From: Agrypnia vestita
Lineage: Eukaryota; Arthropoda; Insecta; Trichoptera; Phryganeidae
DNA: 64,000 bases
NCBI GenBank assembly: GCA_016648135.1
Contig: JADDOH010002070.1
Location: 186,001-250,000, forward strand
Reading direction: 5' to 3'
Below, piece after piece: positions 43,301 to 47,603 of this stretch. The position numbers and the translations under genes were made by a program. Under the pieces are notes generated by a model. It saw only the letters and a program-made list of their open reading frames with translations. It was not told the origin of the DNA and did no database searches. Positions within the stretch are counted from its first letter, which is position 1; each line of letters opens with the position of its first letter.

Positions 43301-46300
43301 ATATGTATTATTAATTTATAAATTAGAATGATAAATAGCTTGATAAATAGTTAACTAAATAAGTTGAAAAGAAATCATCACACAGATAAATAATTATTAA
43401 ACATACGCAGTGAATACTGTGATAGAAAAAATGTTTAATAGAAATTAAAATTTAATAGATTTTTTTTTTAAATAATTCTTATCATCACCACAAAAGTTCA
43501 AGAGAGATATGCAATAAAGAAAATAAATGCTCCAGCGGCAATAACAGCCTGTGTTGGTGTTTGCACAAATAGATGATGCAATTGTGTATGATTTTAGAAT
43601 ATGACCCAAATTATTAAAGAGGATCATATAATCACTCGCATCATCGAGTATGATAAATTTAAGTTCAAAGGTGACTTCGGCATTATCTGAAGATAATACG
43701 GACTTCATTACCTACTTAAATATTTTTAAACAAACTATAAAATCATTACAAGCGTTGATATCAATTATAAAGTGGAATAGTTAAGCTATAAAGAAGAAAA
43801 TGGTTTTAGGTGATTTTGATAGAAATACCGTATTTTCTAGATGACAGGACACACTAGAGCAAAATATGCAACCAAAATTGATGAGACAATTTTTAAAACA
43901 AAATATATTGTAATATAAAAAAAAAACATATAACTTATTCACAAGTGAGCTCATTAACCAGATTTAGCTGATTATGGGTGGTATTGCACATTTATATGTA
44001 TTTGTCTTGTGCACTAAATATCCTGTCAAAATAATATGGAGGTTAAAAGGTACAGTTGACATTAGCCGGTTTCATGTCCAAGTCGTGCTCCGTCATATAT
44101 TACGATGCTGGCATGAGACAGGTTAAAAAATCCGGCAAAATCCAGATCTGAGTGCAGCATTTTCGAAAATGCCAAATTTTTATGGTTATGTATGCAAATT
44201 TTTCACCAAAGAATATTTATTATCAGTGGTGTTAATGTTTTGGCCAGGGTATATGTATGTTTCCGTAAAATTATTATTATTTTTTGATTTTAAAATCCTG
44301 TTTTTTAATGCGCAATTATACACGTTATCAACAGCAATTTTTCTGATTATTTTAATTTCATTAACGTAATCAGTTGTATTTAGGAAAATTTTCATAAGTC
44401 TATTTACACAGAATGGAAACTGGCCATTGAAACCATCACCATGGGTAATGGTGATGGGGTACATATTACCCATGGGTTCCCCAATATCTCCCATAGCCGA
44501 TATGTATATTTTTAAGCAAACTTGAAACAGACTTGTTAAATTCAAATCACTTCCTCGTTAAACCATGCATCCTGAACTGGTATAGATATGTTGACGATGT
44601 ATTTTGTATATTCACGGGAACTAATAGACGACTCGATAAATTTCTTGCCCACAAAATACATATTAAATTCACTCTAGAAGAAAACGAGGACAATAGTTAA
44701 AATTTTTTGGACCTCTCTACCAAAGTTAATAATAATAGATTACAATATAACATTTACCGAAAACCTATACACACTTACATTGCCTTCCCCCCGCTAGTGC
44801 ATAAAATGGCCAGTTTCATTACAAGACATACGACATACATCTTTTCATTTAAGAAAGACAATCGAATTAGTACGGCATACAGCTTACACATACTAATTCA
44901 ATTATCTTTCTTAAACGGAAAGAGGTCTACATCCAATGCTTGAAAAAATATGTTACTATCTATAGCAGAAGACCCAATGACACAACTTTTCAAAAATTTC
45001 AGAGCATTTTCTTCAATCATGACACAGAGACCCCCAAAACCACGCTCTATTAAATTTTTTATCAATAAGTATAAATATACTAAATATAGCATATTTTATA
45101 GACACCATAACTTCAGTAGTTCTATTCAAATTTTGATTTGTAAAGACCTCAGCTGAGTTCGTTTACCATCTTAATCCGTCGTCTTATTTCAATGGTTATT
45201 TTTTTATAGAGCTGGCACTAAACCGAGATGAGTGGAGGAAGATTATTGAGGAGGCCAAGACCCACCAAGGGTTGCAGTGCCAAGAGTGATGATGGTGATG
45301 ATTTTTTTATAAATTTCGTAACTCCCTTTATATTGGTTGAACAATCCTTTTCTTTTTCACAAATAAAATATAAAAGTAGATCTCGTTTGCCTGATTGTGG
45401 CAGCCAGTGCCGAAAAGGATTGTTGATCATAATATTAATCGCAAAGTAATATTAATTATAACTTTAATATTAATTGATCAAGAGGTCTGCGCGGTTCAAG
45501 ATGAGGTAAGATGGGCGCGACAGTGTCGACGATATTGGTACCAACACGTACAGAGAATGAATACAACTGGAATTCCATACATAGCTATGCATGGCGTACT
45601 AGATGGACAGCATCCACCAGGGACACCTCTAAAGCGATAGAGAGATAGCTGGAATTCAGCACCATAAGAGGAAACTCCTGTACAGACTCTTGAGTCTAAA
45701 GAAAGTTGAAGAAGGAGAAAAATATTAATTGCTCGAAGTAAGACATGTAAAATGAATATGATTTTTAAAATATAATTTGTAAAGATAATACTGAAATCTT
45801 CAGCTCTTCATTTGAGGTGGTTGGGGGTGTAATGCAGAATGTAGCGTTGAGAGCTATTTTTAATATTCACACATTTTCCAGTATAATTGAGTGTCCTGAT
45901 TCCAAAAATGTCATATAATAATCCGGCACTCTTATAATAAACGAGTAATTCCAATTTGAAAATCGCAATTATTTTCTTAGTAAGTTTGACAAATCGGCCT
46001 TTTTCTTTGAAATTTTACACGTATCTATGGAAATCATTGAATAATTGTCTATTGTTCACGTATTGTATAGATAAAATGACTGATCTGACAGCTCGTCGTC
46101 GATAGTCGGTTAAGATGTGGAATCAACTACGCGTAGATATCACATCATCACAGACCACAACAATCTTCAAAAGTATACTAAAGCGATTTTACCTTTACAA
46201 AAATCACGTTTAACCTTTCCCTGACTCCATTTATCATTTCGTCATAATGGAGCTAGTTTTGTTATCGTAATATTGAATTCTATTGTAATATTGTTGCAAC

Positions 46301-47603
46301 TAAATTGGGCTGACGTGGAAAGCGAAGCCCAAGATAGGAAAAGTTGGAACCTTCTATGTTTAAGTGAATAAAGTCAATGTAAAAAAACAAATGGTTTTCT
46401 ATTCACGAGTTTTCAGCTTCTAAATCCTGCAATTATTATGTCCTGTGATTTTTCACAGATATACAGTTAGCATAAATAAAATATGTATCTTGTAATATTC
46501 CTCCTAAGATTATTATTATTATTATTCTTATTTTAATATACCATAATATTTCGTCAGATACATAATTCAGTTTTTTTCCCAAAGTACAGCGTGTAACAGA
46601 GCCAGTCCATAATATTTTACGTGTAGATTCCTACCTAAATTACGAGTCGAAAATGTTCAAGCAAAAATGTCTGAATATTTTGGCAGGTTAGTTGATGTAT
46701 TGCAAGGACAGAGAACCCCCAACGCAGTAGTGTGTGAGGAAAGATTCCCACCAGACTGGAAAATCTGCCAGTGTTCAATGCGCCGTGACGTGGGGATATA
46801 TGTATGTCACAAAGCTAGTAAAAAAGCAAAACAATACATGGTGATTAAACAATACCCTATATTTAGAGTATCTTTCTGCTAACGGCTCAGGTGTGTATGT
46901 AGCAAAAGTGAATAAATAATATAATGAAAAATGAGCAAATTAAGATATTGAAAATGGGTCACACAAGTGGCATTTATTATATGAGTAAATAATGTCATAA
47001 TGCCATGAGTTTTTAAAAAAAATCTTGGTTCATAAAATTACCTTCTATACTGCTCCATGCGACATCTATAGAAGAAAAATTTAGATTCAAATTCTTCCCA
47101 ACTCTGAGATTACACACCTCGCTAAATTCGTCATTCTCAATGGAGAACACTTTGAAGACTGAAAAAGAAAAATAAAACAAAGAATTTAATGAATTAAAAA
47201 GTCATTTATTCTCCTGGCTTGCAAGGTTATCTTTAAATCAGCTAGCAAATATATAACTTTTTTACATTATAAATATATAATGTAAATATATAAAATATAT
47301 AAGTACTACATTTTGTCAGAATGAAAACATGGTTATGTGACAAATTATATGCTTGTGAAAGCAGACTTCTTTTCATTGATCCTGATTTTGCTTAAGCTTA
47401 TTTAAATGAAAGTTCATTTTATTAAGAAATGAAGAGAAAAGTTGCTATTACTAATAATTTTTGACAGAACCAGACAAAATGATGACTATATATCGAGGAT
47501 TATTACCATTTCTACCAGCTATGACGACTTGTGTGCAATCTTTATTGAGTGCTAATGCGTTAGCAGGGCCCTCCTGGGACACAAAAATTGTGCTCGAAGA
47601 CAT
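1254..47603 (-). CDS. Wdr24: WDR24 orthologue, GATOR2 complex WD40/zinc-finger protein (16 coding exons)
   Basis: WDR24 is a GATOR2 subunit; GATOR2 opposes GATOR1 and supports amino-acid signalling to TORC1 at the lysosome. The minus-strand reading joins exons 47603-47507, 47158-47042, 41949-41834, 40120-40014, 39153-38940, 16170-16082, 14270-14111, 12829-12672, 11734-11545, 10383-10133, 9046-8913, 7642-7350, 7070-6913, 3807-3705, 2939-2778 and 1382-1254. These total 2478 nt, or 825 codons plus stop. All introns begin GT and end AG, and all phases agree. The N-terminal third is WD40 repeats ([34 protein letters not shown]). The middle is a low-complexity Ser/Gly/His linker. The C-terminus has paired zinc ligands at about C753/C756, C767/C770, C779/C781 and C792-C822, ending CGHMCEYS. 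Human and fly WDR24 are, from memory, slightly shorter (near 780-790 residues). The start was chosen because [12 protein letters not shown] precedes the conserved ANALALNKD. Family identity is very secure; transcript ends are not known. Confidence 0.96.
1412..1604. mobile_element. hAT-type MITE with exact 8-bp target duplication, in WDR24 intron 15
   Basis: A 193-bp element starting TAGTGATGG and ending CCATCACTA, with subterminal TATTTTAACCAGTTA matching its inverse. It is flanked on both sides by GTTTATAG (1404-1411 and 1605-1612). Eight-bp duplications and these termini point to the hAT superfamily. It has no coding capacity. Confidence 0.85.
2778..2939 (-). CDS. Wdr24: WDR24 coding exon 15, first zinc ligands
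   Basis: Encodes 54 codons in phase 0. It contains [20 protein letters not shown], the CGKC and CDKC pairs, and CCICHQ that opens the RING-like module. Acceptor is ACTCTAG and donor CAG|GTGAGA. Confidence 0.96.
3093..3262. repeat. Three tandem copies of a ~60-70 bp unit in WDR24 intron 14
   Basis: The unit carries GACAGCTCAATACA, then ATTTTTATA and a GCTGAA block. It recurs at about 3093, 3152 and 3224, the third copy more diverged. Confidence 0.7.
3705..3807 (-). CDS. Wdr24: WDR24 coding exon 14
   Basis: Encodes [20 protein letters not shown] and [14 protein letters not shown], matching the family's EHWYxxYxDLLxRxxLW helix. Acceptor is TTTTTCCAG and donor CAG|GTGAAT. Confidence 0.94.
4747..4905. 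repeat. Direct duplication, 95-bp period, in WDR24 intron 13
   Basis: A ~55-bp block (ATGATCTGAATAGGATATTA then repeated AAAATAAAATA) occurs at 4754 and again at 4849 with no differences I can see, so it is a recent duplication. Confidence 0.8.
5221..5599 (+). pseudogene. hAT transposase C-terminal dimerisation domain, fragment
   Basis: The open frame contains [39 protein letters not shown] and [18 protein letters not shown], the hallmark hATC dimerisation block of hAT transposases. Only about 125 C-terminal codons remain; the DDE core and BED finger are missing. It lies antisense in WDR24 intron 13. It may be a dead fragment of the hAT group whose MITEs are scattered in the window. Confidence 0.85.
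5790..6216 (+). mobile_element. Non-autonomous Tc1/IS630-like element (family M), copy A
   Basis: Shares ends and interior with 12878-13260 and 37678-38136. It begins near GCGTGCGGCAGGATTGG and its 3' part has inverted GGCGTGCGAGGGAAG. It carries a 56-codon frame at 5924-6094 (see that entry). It lies in WDR24 intron 13, antisense. Confidence 0.75.
5924..6094 (+). pseudogene. N-terminal stub of a Tc1/IS630 (DDE_3)-like transposase
   Basis: The frame begins [19 protein letters not shown] and continues [13 protein letters not shown]...LTDRAAAA, then diverges to a stop after TRPNLY. I recognise this as resembling the start of insect IS630/Tc1-type transposases, whose next element would be a helix-turn-helix. 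Equivalent stubs occur at 13031-13147 (stop after PLTD) and 37847-38008, so the truncation is family-wide. Family assignment is from memory of the motif style. Confidence 0.55.
6913..7070 (-). CDS. Wdr24: WDR24 coding exon 13
   Basis: Encodes [20 protein letters not shown] and [19 protein letters not shown], the alpha-solenoid motif GDVQTAxxVLxxLG of WDR24. The donor is GAG|GTTTGC. Confidence 0.95.
7350..7642 (-). CDS. Wdr24: WDR24 coding exon 12
   Basis: Encodes [20 protein letters not shown] and the conserved LQGEAFPLR, then a poorly conserved Ser/His/Gly tract ending QHPVVTT. Acceptor is TTTTGTAG and donor ACA|GTAAGT. Confidence 0.92.
7790..8035 (-). pseudogene. Non-LTR retrotransposon reverse transcriptase C-terminal relic
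   Basis: Read on the minus strand it gives [19 protein letters not shown] then KEEIMLRKI, the characteristic C-terminal LRWYGHVxRM block of insect RTE/Jockey-like ORF2, followed by stops and frame changes. It lies in WDR24 intron 11 in sense orientation. Confidence 0.7.
8080..8470. mobile_element. Two inverted Penelope-like element ends with hammerhead-like motifs
   Basis: On the minus strand, 8089-8200 reads TTTAGGTTAGTTAT...CCTGATGATGAGAGG. On the plus strand, about 8215-8470 reads TTTAGGTTAGTTAC...CACCTAACGAGAGG. Both match the end of the Penelope-like relic at 19640-19770. They are arranged tail to tail in WDR24 intron 11. Confidence 0.6.
8089..8157 (-). ncRNA. Hammerhead ribozyme-like motif (type I), degenerate
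   Basis: CTGATGA (8142-8136) is followed by a GAGAGG/CCTCTT stem II and GAAA. Then comes palindromic ACTATAGT as stem III with GTA before the predicted cut (8104|8103). The outer stem I AGTTAT/ATAACT closes. One extra U precedes stem II and the inner stem I has a T-T mismatch, so activity is doubtful. Confidence 0.45.
8913..9046 (-). CDS. Wdr24: WDR24 coding exon 11
   Basis: Encodes an acidic linker beginning [14 protein letters not shown] and ending PPTELNEN. I placed the donor at AATG|GTTTGT because it joins exon 12 in frame as NENG-ERKW. The GTTTGT donor is weaker than the others. Confidence 0.85.
9411..9473. repeat. Perfect 22-bp inverted repeat hairpin in WDR24 intron 10
   Basis: ATAGATGCAAAACCGCCACT at 9411 is perfectly inverted at 9452-9473 around a 19-bp spacer. 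Less perfect pairing extends outward (AAGTGGCAT against GTGGTGTAT). Confidence 0.85.
10133..10383 (-). CDS. Wdr24: WDR24 coding exon 10
   Basis: Begins [12 protein letters not shown], the conserved helix, then becomes a Ser/Gly/Thr-rich linker ending SEHVPLNAY. The exon is GC-rich against AT-rich introns. The donor is ACAG|GTATTT. Confidence 0.9.
10478..10800. mobile_element. Diverged relative of the TAGTGATGG hAT MITE
   Basis: The left part GGGACGGTATTTTAACCAGTTA and right part TAACCGGTTAAAGTAATTG resemble the ends of the element at 1412-1604, with a longer interior. No clear target duplication remains. It also contains GCGAAACATCGAGAATTC, a decayed version of the hammerhead-like tail seen at 18323. 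Confidence 0.4.
11180..11389 (+). pseudogene. RTE-type non-LTR retrotransposon ORF2 C-terminal fragment
   Basis: Open frame [20 protein letters not shown]... to [19 protein letters not shown] and stop. The (L)KWYGHVMR start and MAQNRxxWKRxxRRADPK ending are typical of the insect RTE ORF2 C-terminus. The G-x-GRP-K-RW block between them is decayed. It is antisense in WDR24 intron 9. Confidence 0.75.
11545..11734 (-). CDS. Wdr24: WDR24 coding exon 9
   Basis: Encodes the helical middle region, with [19 protein letters not shown] then [10 protein letters not shown], matching the family motif ALxGxxLxxLCDHNAxVA. Acceptor is TTTTCTAG and donor CAG|GTAAAG. Confidence 0.95.
11983..12225 (-). pseudogene. 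Penelope-like element GIY-YIG region relic
   Basis: The minus-strand frame holds [19 protein letters not shown] then DINKGLEI, resembling the SxFxNHLLxxxHSF block after the GIY-YIG core in Penelope-like elements. It is parallel to 19340-19440. The core catalytic part is absent. In WDR24 intron 8, sense orientation. Confidence 0.6.
12226..12350 (+). pseudogene. Possible retrotransposon C-terminal relic
   Basis: The plus-strand frame [20 protein letters not shown] loosely matches the GHVxGxRGRGRPxxRW motif of non-LTR ORF2. Short and low confidence. Confidence 0.35.
12672..12829 (-). CDS. Wdr24: WDR24 coding exon 8
   Basis: Encodes [35 protein letters not shown] and the start of the linker. 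It is markedly GC-richer than its introns. The donor is AA|GTGAGT. A Tc1-like MITE begins about 50 bp upstream of its acceptor. Confidence 0.95.
12878..13260 (+). mobile_element. Non-autonomous Tc1/IS630-like element (family M), copy B
   Basis: Begins near TTGCTTGCCCAACGTAAATT with GGCGTGCGGCGAG, and carries a stub frame [19 protein letters not shown] at 13031-13147. It shares the downstream GTTGCCCGACCAAATTT junction with copies A and C. It lies in intron 7 about 50 bp from the splice acceptor of WDR24 exon 8. Confidence 0.75.
14111..14270 (-). CDS. Wdr24: WDR24 coding exon 7
   Basis: Encodes [32 protein letters not shown] and [11 protein letters not shown], close to the fly and human proteins. 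Acceptor is GTTTCAG and donor AGA|GTACGT. Confidence 0.97.
14464..14770. mobile_element. Truncated pogo/Tigger-like element (family T2)
   Basis: Starts after TA with CAGCAGAATCTCGTTAATTT and continues with the AAGGGACCC and CGAATTATGCGGAAC blocks of the T2 family. The other end is lost or decayed. WDR24 intron 6. Confidence 0.6.
15120..15800 (-). mobile_element. Penelope-like relic end, split by a hAT insertion
   Basis: 15120-15259 and 15745-15800 together align with 38650-38790: GACCCAATGGGATCTGAAACA, the GCCAGAAAGGTCA block, and TATTGATGATG beyond the insertion. The minus strand carries a decayed hammerhead-like motif, CTGATGTTAGACCC...GGGATCTGAAAC. WDR24 intron 6. Confidence 0.6.
15260..15736. 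mobile_element. hAT-type element nested in a Penelope-like relic
   Basis: A 477-bp insertion with ends TAGCGGGATCCC and GCATTCCCTA, flanked by exact 8-bp duplications GTTATGAG (15252-15259, 15737-15744). Subterminal CCCGCGGGATCCCG and CTCGCGGGATCGGG blocks resemble each other. No transposase frame was seen. Confidence 0.75.
16082..16170 (-). CDS. Wdr24: WDR24 coding exon 6
   Basis: Short exon (29 codons plus 2 nt) encoding [20 protein letters not shown] then GHVKWRPQK. Acceptor is CTTCCAG and donor AA|GTATGT. It sits alone between introns of 22.8 and 1.8 kb. Confidence 0.94.
16305..17059. mobile_element. Non-autonomous pogo/Tigger-like element (family T1) with TA duplications
   Basis: Imperfect terminal inverted repeats CAGTAAACTCCTGATTATCT and CAGCAGACTCCGGATTATAC sit directly inside TA dinucleotides. 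The 755-bp length and absence of a transposase frame indicate an internally deleted copy. At the start of WDR24 intron 5. Confidence 0.75.
17716..17892 (-). mobile_element. tRNA-derived SINE, old copy
   Basis: Diverged copy of the SINE at 31554-31748: it shares ATTCTTACTATTTTTAAACC, GCTAAATGCTTGTAGT and AAAATAGGACTAACTTGCT, and ends toward a decayed tRNA-like head (TATCTTAACCACTAAACCGA). An A/T-run lies at the tail end. Confidence 0.65.
18291..18336 (+). ncRNA. Hammerhead ribozyme-like motif, GUC cleavage site
   Basis: CTGATGA (18297-18303), stem II TTGAA/TTCAA, then GAAACGTC. Stem III is the minimal ACGT and the predicted cut follows C18330. Stem I GTTTTC pairs with GAGAAT (6 pairs, two wobbles). 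The base pair next to the core in stem II is damaged (CA opposite C). It lies antisense to WDR24, upstream of the Penelope-like frame at 18934. Confidence 0.5.
18934..19800 (+). pseudogene. Penelope-like element 3' part (linker, GIY-YIG remnants, terminal repeat)
   Basis: A 134-codon frame ends [20 protein letters not shown]...LEKSGIYK, matching the Penelope-like linker before the GIY-YIG nuclease (usually ...SGVYKI). After a stop, another frame gives [20 protein letters not shown], the later GIY-YIG segment, so the catalytic core between them is deleted. The unit ends with GGTTAGTTATACACCTGATG and a hammerhead-like motif. Antisense in WDR24 intron 5. Confidence 0.7.
19681..19720 (+). ncRNA. 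Hammerhead ribozyme-like motif, cleavage side lost
   Basis: CTGATGA (19689-19695), a perfect stem II GAGAGG/CCTCTC, and GAAAC. Compared with 8089-8157, the segment with stem III, the cleavage site and the stem I 3' strand is missing, so it should be inactive. Confidence 0.4.
20883..20955 (+). tRNA. tRNA-Arg-like gene with anticodon ACA, probable pseudogene
   Basis: A 73-nt cloverleaf: acceptor GGTTGTG against CAGAATC, A box TGGCGCAGCGG, anticodon arm TCTGA-CTACAGA-TCAGA, T-loop TTCGAAT. The body matches insect tRNA-Arg(ACG), but the anticodon reads ACA, a CpG-to-CA change. The T-stem has CCAGT where CCAGG is expected, also altering the B box, and the acceptor has a G-G mismatch. Likely decayed. 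Confidence 0.6.
21132..21186 (+). pseudogene. 5'-truncated tRNA-Arg(ACG) copy
   Basis: Retains ATAACGCGTCTGACTACGG through the T arm and the 3' acceptor AGAATCG. The anticodon is still ACG. The acceptor 5' strand and most of the D arm are deleted. It shares the CCAGT T-stem lesion with the upstream copy. Confidence 0.75.
21428..21544. repeat. Cluster of GGCCGC-NN-GCGGCC-type short palindromes
   Basis: GGCCGCGAAGCGG at 21428, then GGCCGCGCAGCGGCC, GGCCGCTGAGCGGCC and GGCCGCGAAG in 21492-21544, separated by ATCGCT and ATCATT. A local GC island in AT-rich intron DNA. Confidence 0.7.
21820..22210. other. CpG-rich intronic stretch, unidentified
   Basis: Many CG dinucleotides (GTCGACAGCG, CTCGCTCGTTG, GTCGACGCGTCG) within WDR24 intron 5. 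No convincing frame; probably part of an unrecognised repeat. Confidence 0.3.
22555..22706. repeat. Dispersed foldback repeat (family X), arm
   Basis: Contains CTGTCGAAATTTCACCTAA, AACATTTTCTATTCAA and TTTTTGTTACTAGCC, shared with 29640-30085, 34725-34965, 48650-48790 and 63545-64000. Confidence 0.7.
23783..24050. repeat. Dispersed repeat (family Y), non-autonomous retroelement-like
   Basis: Shares TAGCTGTACACCTGTTAAAA, AGAAAACCATTTGTTT, CACGCTGATTGCGT and the GAAATTATTATATTTAGAT end with copies at 30480-30780, 35745-35990 and 50408-50660. The ctagctg...cccg start is reminiscent of insect RTE/SINE-type 3' sequences. Confidence 0.55.
25107..25121. repeat. Short interstitial TTAGG run
   Basis: GGTTAGGTTAGGTTA, under three units of the insect telomere-type TTAGG repeat; likely chance or a relic. 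Confidence 0.4.
25205..25405. repeat. Dispersed repeat, copy 1 (second at 59712-59925)
   Basis: Shares AACCCACCGCTTACC, TTTTACAAGCAAAAG, TATTGGTCCT, the TTGGCATTTTTT block and GCTGCCATCCAAAATTT with 59712-59925. Function unknown. Confidence 0.65.
25757..26664 (-). mobile_element. pogo/Tigger-like element (family T2), longest copy
   Basis: The right end AATGAGGTTCTACTG precedes TA. 26336-26664 parallels 1-373. 25757-25970 (ATTCGAAATTTTTAAAATAC, CCCTTCCGCCATAAATCAAT) is the reverse complement of blocks in the copy at 14464. No transposase frame survives. Confidence 0.6.
27459..27670. repeat. Degenerate tandem repeat, ~80-100 bp period
   Basis: Three spaced versions of CACTAACGCTATCAGATGGC followed by AATAATGA or GCTAC, at about 27463, 27569 and 27640. 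A related block in reverse lies at about 1753-1802. Confidence 0.5.
28897..29288. mobile_element. hAT-type non-autonomous element with exact 8-bp duplication
   Basis: Ends CAGTATTTTTCAACATGTG and CAACCTTTTTG-like inverse (GAAAAACACTG), followed inward by GCGACC on both sides. It is flanked by CTCTAGAT at 28889-28896 and 29289-29296. CAGTGTTTTTCAAC termini are typical of Charlie/SPIN-like hAT elements. 392 bp, non-coding. Confidence 0.88.
29640..30085. repeat. Dispersed foldback repeat (family X), near-complete copy
   Basis: Begins GCAGGGTGTAACGGAGCTAG and ends AAAGTTTTTGCTACTAGC. The interior holds the hairpin GTATCAAAGTGAATGAAT/ATTCATTCGCTTTGATAC. Confidence 0.7.
30480..30780. repeat. Dispersed repeat (family Y)
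   Basis: Shares AGAAAACCATTTGTTT, CACGCTGATTGCGTAT, ATTTCAGCAAGTTATG, ACAGACAGACAGCGAAA and ATTATATTTAGAT with the copy at 23783. Confidence 0.55.
30900..31170. other. GC-richer unidentified block
   Basis: A CpG-containing stretch (GGTCCGTCGACCCGAG, GGTTCGAGCCGGTCGGG) unlike its surroundings in WDR24 intron 5. Overlapping short frames on both strands have no recognisable motif. Confidence 0.3.
31250..31400. repeat. Direct duplication, 90-bp spacing
   Basis: GCGCCGTTTTCGTGAGAACT at 31269 and CACCGTTTTCGTGAGTACTC at 31361 lie in longer similar blocks that begin GG(A/T)GGTTTTATA. Confidence 0.55.
31554..31748 (-). mobile_element. tRNA-derived SINE with poly(A) tail
   Basis: On the minus strand it starts with a tRNA-like head, TTGTTGGTCCTGTGGTTAGG...GGGTTCGAACC, with A and B boxes. 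The body AAAATAGTAAGAATATTGAT follows, and a run of about 17 A closes it. The head resembles tRNA-His. Sense orientation in WDR24 intron 5. Confidence 0.8.
31895..32210. repeat. Two diverged direct repeats, ~180 bp
   Basis: GGTTAAAACTATAGTTGAG, then AGAGTGCATGCT and GGTCTGATT(T/C)TATA blocks, recur at about 31913 and 32094. Confidence 0.6.
33560..33660 (-). mobile_element. Retroelement relic carrying a hammerhead motif
   Basis: The minus strand reads TATCCTGACGAAGGGGCCAT...GAAACATGTTGATATTC. I recall this type of CCTGACGAAG...GAAACATGTTG block recurring in insect genomes next to Penelope-like elements; no protein frame remains here. Confidence 0.45.
33582..33624 (-). ncRNA. Hammerhead ribozyme candidate with intact core, sense in WDR24 intron 5
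   Basis: Minus strand in order: stem I ATATC, core CTGACGA (33619-33613), stem II AGGGGCC-AT-GGGCTCT (33612-33597, one G-G mismatch), GAA, then stem III ACATGT and U17, then stem I GATAT. Stem I is 5 perfect pairs and stem III is palindromic. All core positions I can check fit the type I hammerhead, with a GUU cleavage triplet cutting between 33587 and 33586. The A-U pair next to the core is not the favoured G-C. Activity is unproven. Confidence 0.6.
34725..34965. repeat. Dispersed foldback repeat (family X)
   Basis: ACCTGACATTTCACCCAAAG, GAAGATTTTCTATTAAA and GTTTTTGCTACTAG match the other family X copies. Confidence 0.65.
35400..35712 (-). pseudogene. Tc1/mariner-type transposase C-terminal relic
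   Basis: Minus-strand frames give [10 protein letters not shown], then [20 protein letters not shown], then [11 protein letters not shown] and LPDIIFKIV, in family order but in different frames with stops. WPxRSPDLxPxDFFLWG is the segment holding the last catalytic Asp of DDE/D transposases of insect Tc1/mariner-like elements. Clearly dead. Confidence 0.75.
35745..35990. repeat. Dispersed repeat (family Y), with (TA)n microsatellite
   Basis: GCAAAGCCCTAGTA then (TA)11 at about 35767-35790, then GTAATTTCATTC, TAGCCGTGAATTCGAA and GACAGACAGACAACAAAATT, matching 50408-50660. Confidence 0.6.
37678..38136 (+). mobile_element. Non-autonomous Tc1/IS630-like element (family M), copy C
   Basis: Most complete copy: TTGCTTGCCCAACATAACTT with GCGTGCGGCAAGATTGG at one end, inverted AACTTGGCGTGCGAGGGAGG at the other. 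It carries a stub frame at 37847-38008 starting [16 protein letters not shown]. It may itself have inserted into a TAGTGATGGTTAAAC hAT-type MITE that starts at 37614. Confidence 0.75.
38540..38800. mobile_element. Penelope-like relic ends in inverted pair
   Basis: 38545-38650 (AATCTTCTGTGTGTAGTTTT...GGCCGACATTTCGGACTTC) is an imperfect inverse of 38690-38790 (GGATCCGAAACCTCGGCC...GAAAACTACCCGCAGAAGAT). Both arms resemble 15120-15240. WDR24 intron 5. Confidence 0.6.
38692..38732 (+). ncRNA. Hammerhead-like motif, decayed
   Basis: CTGATGA (38695-38701), stem II GGACCC/GGGATCC with a bulge, GAAAC, then CTC where GTC would be expected. Stem I GCC/GGC. The stem III pair is lost, so probably inactive. 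Confidence 0.35.
38940..39153 (-). CDS. Wdr24: WDR24 coding exon 5
   Basis: Encodes 71 residues with [27 protein letters not shown] and [19 protein letters not shown], the best-conserved WDR24 blades. The donor is AAG|GTAAGT. The intron that follows is 22.8 kb. Confidence 0.97.
39537..39960. repeat. Minisatellite, ~5 diverged copies, WDR24 intron 4
   Basis: The unit contains GATGATGAAATTGTAATGGA, TTATGAAT, GATTGTCTTAGTT and ATTTGTTTGTGAG, with a period of roughly 80-95 bp. Confidence 0.75.
40014..40120 (-). CDS. Wdr24: WDR24 coding exon 4
   Basis: Encodes [18 protein letters not shown] then MMKCFDLR, the conserved SGSQDG..KCFD blade. Acceptor is ACTTAG and donor TTTAG|GTTGGT; it ends in phase 2. 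Confidence 0.94.
40829..40942. mobile_element. 114-bp MITE of the pogo/Tigger-like T2 family
   Basis: CAGTAAAACCCCAATAATTC at one end and the inverse CAGTAGAGCCTCGAAAATTC at the other, flanked by TA (40827-40828, 40943-40944). The smallest member of T2. WDR24 intron 3. Confidence 0.75.
41834..41949 (-). CDS. Wdr24: WDR24 coding exon 3
   Basis: Encodes [19 protein letters not shown] and continues to DHKRTVNK, a WD40 blade typical of WDR24. The acceptor is TTTTTCACAG and the donor AAA|GTTAGT. The intron starts with GTTAGTTTC, the same nine bases that begin exon 4. Confidence 0.94.
42990..43195. repeat. Foldback element, ~200 bp, WDR24 intron 2
   Basis: ATTATTTCGAACTTTA, GCCAATCTGATTTTGTCAAT and the AACGATTT block recur in inverted order (TTGACAAAATCAGATTGACA, TAAAGTTCGAAATAAT). 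Confidence 0.7.
44390..45160 (+). pseudogene. Penelope-like element reverse transcriptase relic
   Basis: Frames in order: [14 protein letters not shown] (from 44472), then [12 protein letters not shown] with the RT catalytic YVDD at 44587-44598, [12 protein letters not shown], a stop, FLDLSTKV and [17 protein letters not shown]. The order RT palm YxDD, IKFTxE, FLDL, YRKPTHT is that of Penelope-like RTs. A frameshift lies between MGSP and YVDD and at least two stops are present, so it is dead. Antisense in WDR24 intron 2. Confidence 0.8.
45209..45289 (+). pseudogene. RTE-type retrotransposon extreme C-terminus
   Basis: The frame [20 protein letters not shown] then GLQCQE and stop matches the typical end of insect non-LTR ORF2 (A.DRxxWRxxIxEAKTHxGL). 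It directly follows the Penelope relic. Confidence 0.7.
45480..45720 (+). pseudogene. Second retrotransposon C-terminal relic
   Basis: [32 protein letters not shown] and GTPLKR echo the W..HVxRM...P..A..G...GxR..GxPxxRW block of non-LTR ORF2. It has a stop after LKR. Confidence 0.5.
46090..46370 (+). pseudogene. Possible further non-LTR retrotransposon relic
   Basis: [20 protein letters not shown] then SILKRF resembles the WNxLPxxI..s....FK..L motif of CR1/Jockey-type ORF2. [17 protein letters not shown] at about 46308 resembles another C-terminal motif. Weak. Confidence 0.35.
47042..47158 (-). CDS. Wdr24: WDR24 coding exon 2
   Basis: Follows TTTTTCAG and encodes [12 protein letters not shown] through DVAWSSIE. 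The donor is GAAG|GTAATT. The phase fits exons 1 and 3. Confidence 0.92.
47507..47603 (-). CDS. Wdr24: WDR24 coding exon 1 (start codon)
   Basis: Encodes residues 1-32, [12 protein letters not shown] then [19 protein letters not shown], the first WD40 strand. ATG is at 47603-47601. The donor is G|GTAATA and the exon ends in phase 1. Confidence 0.9.
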
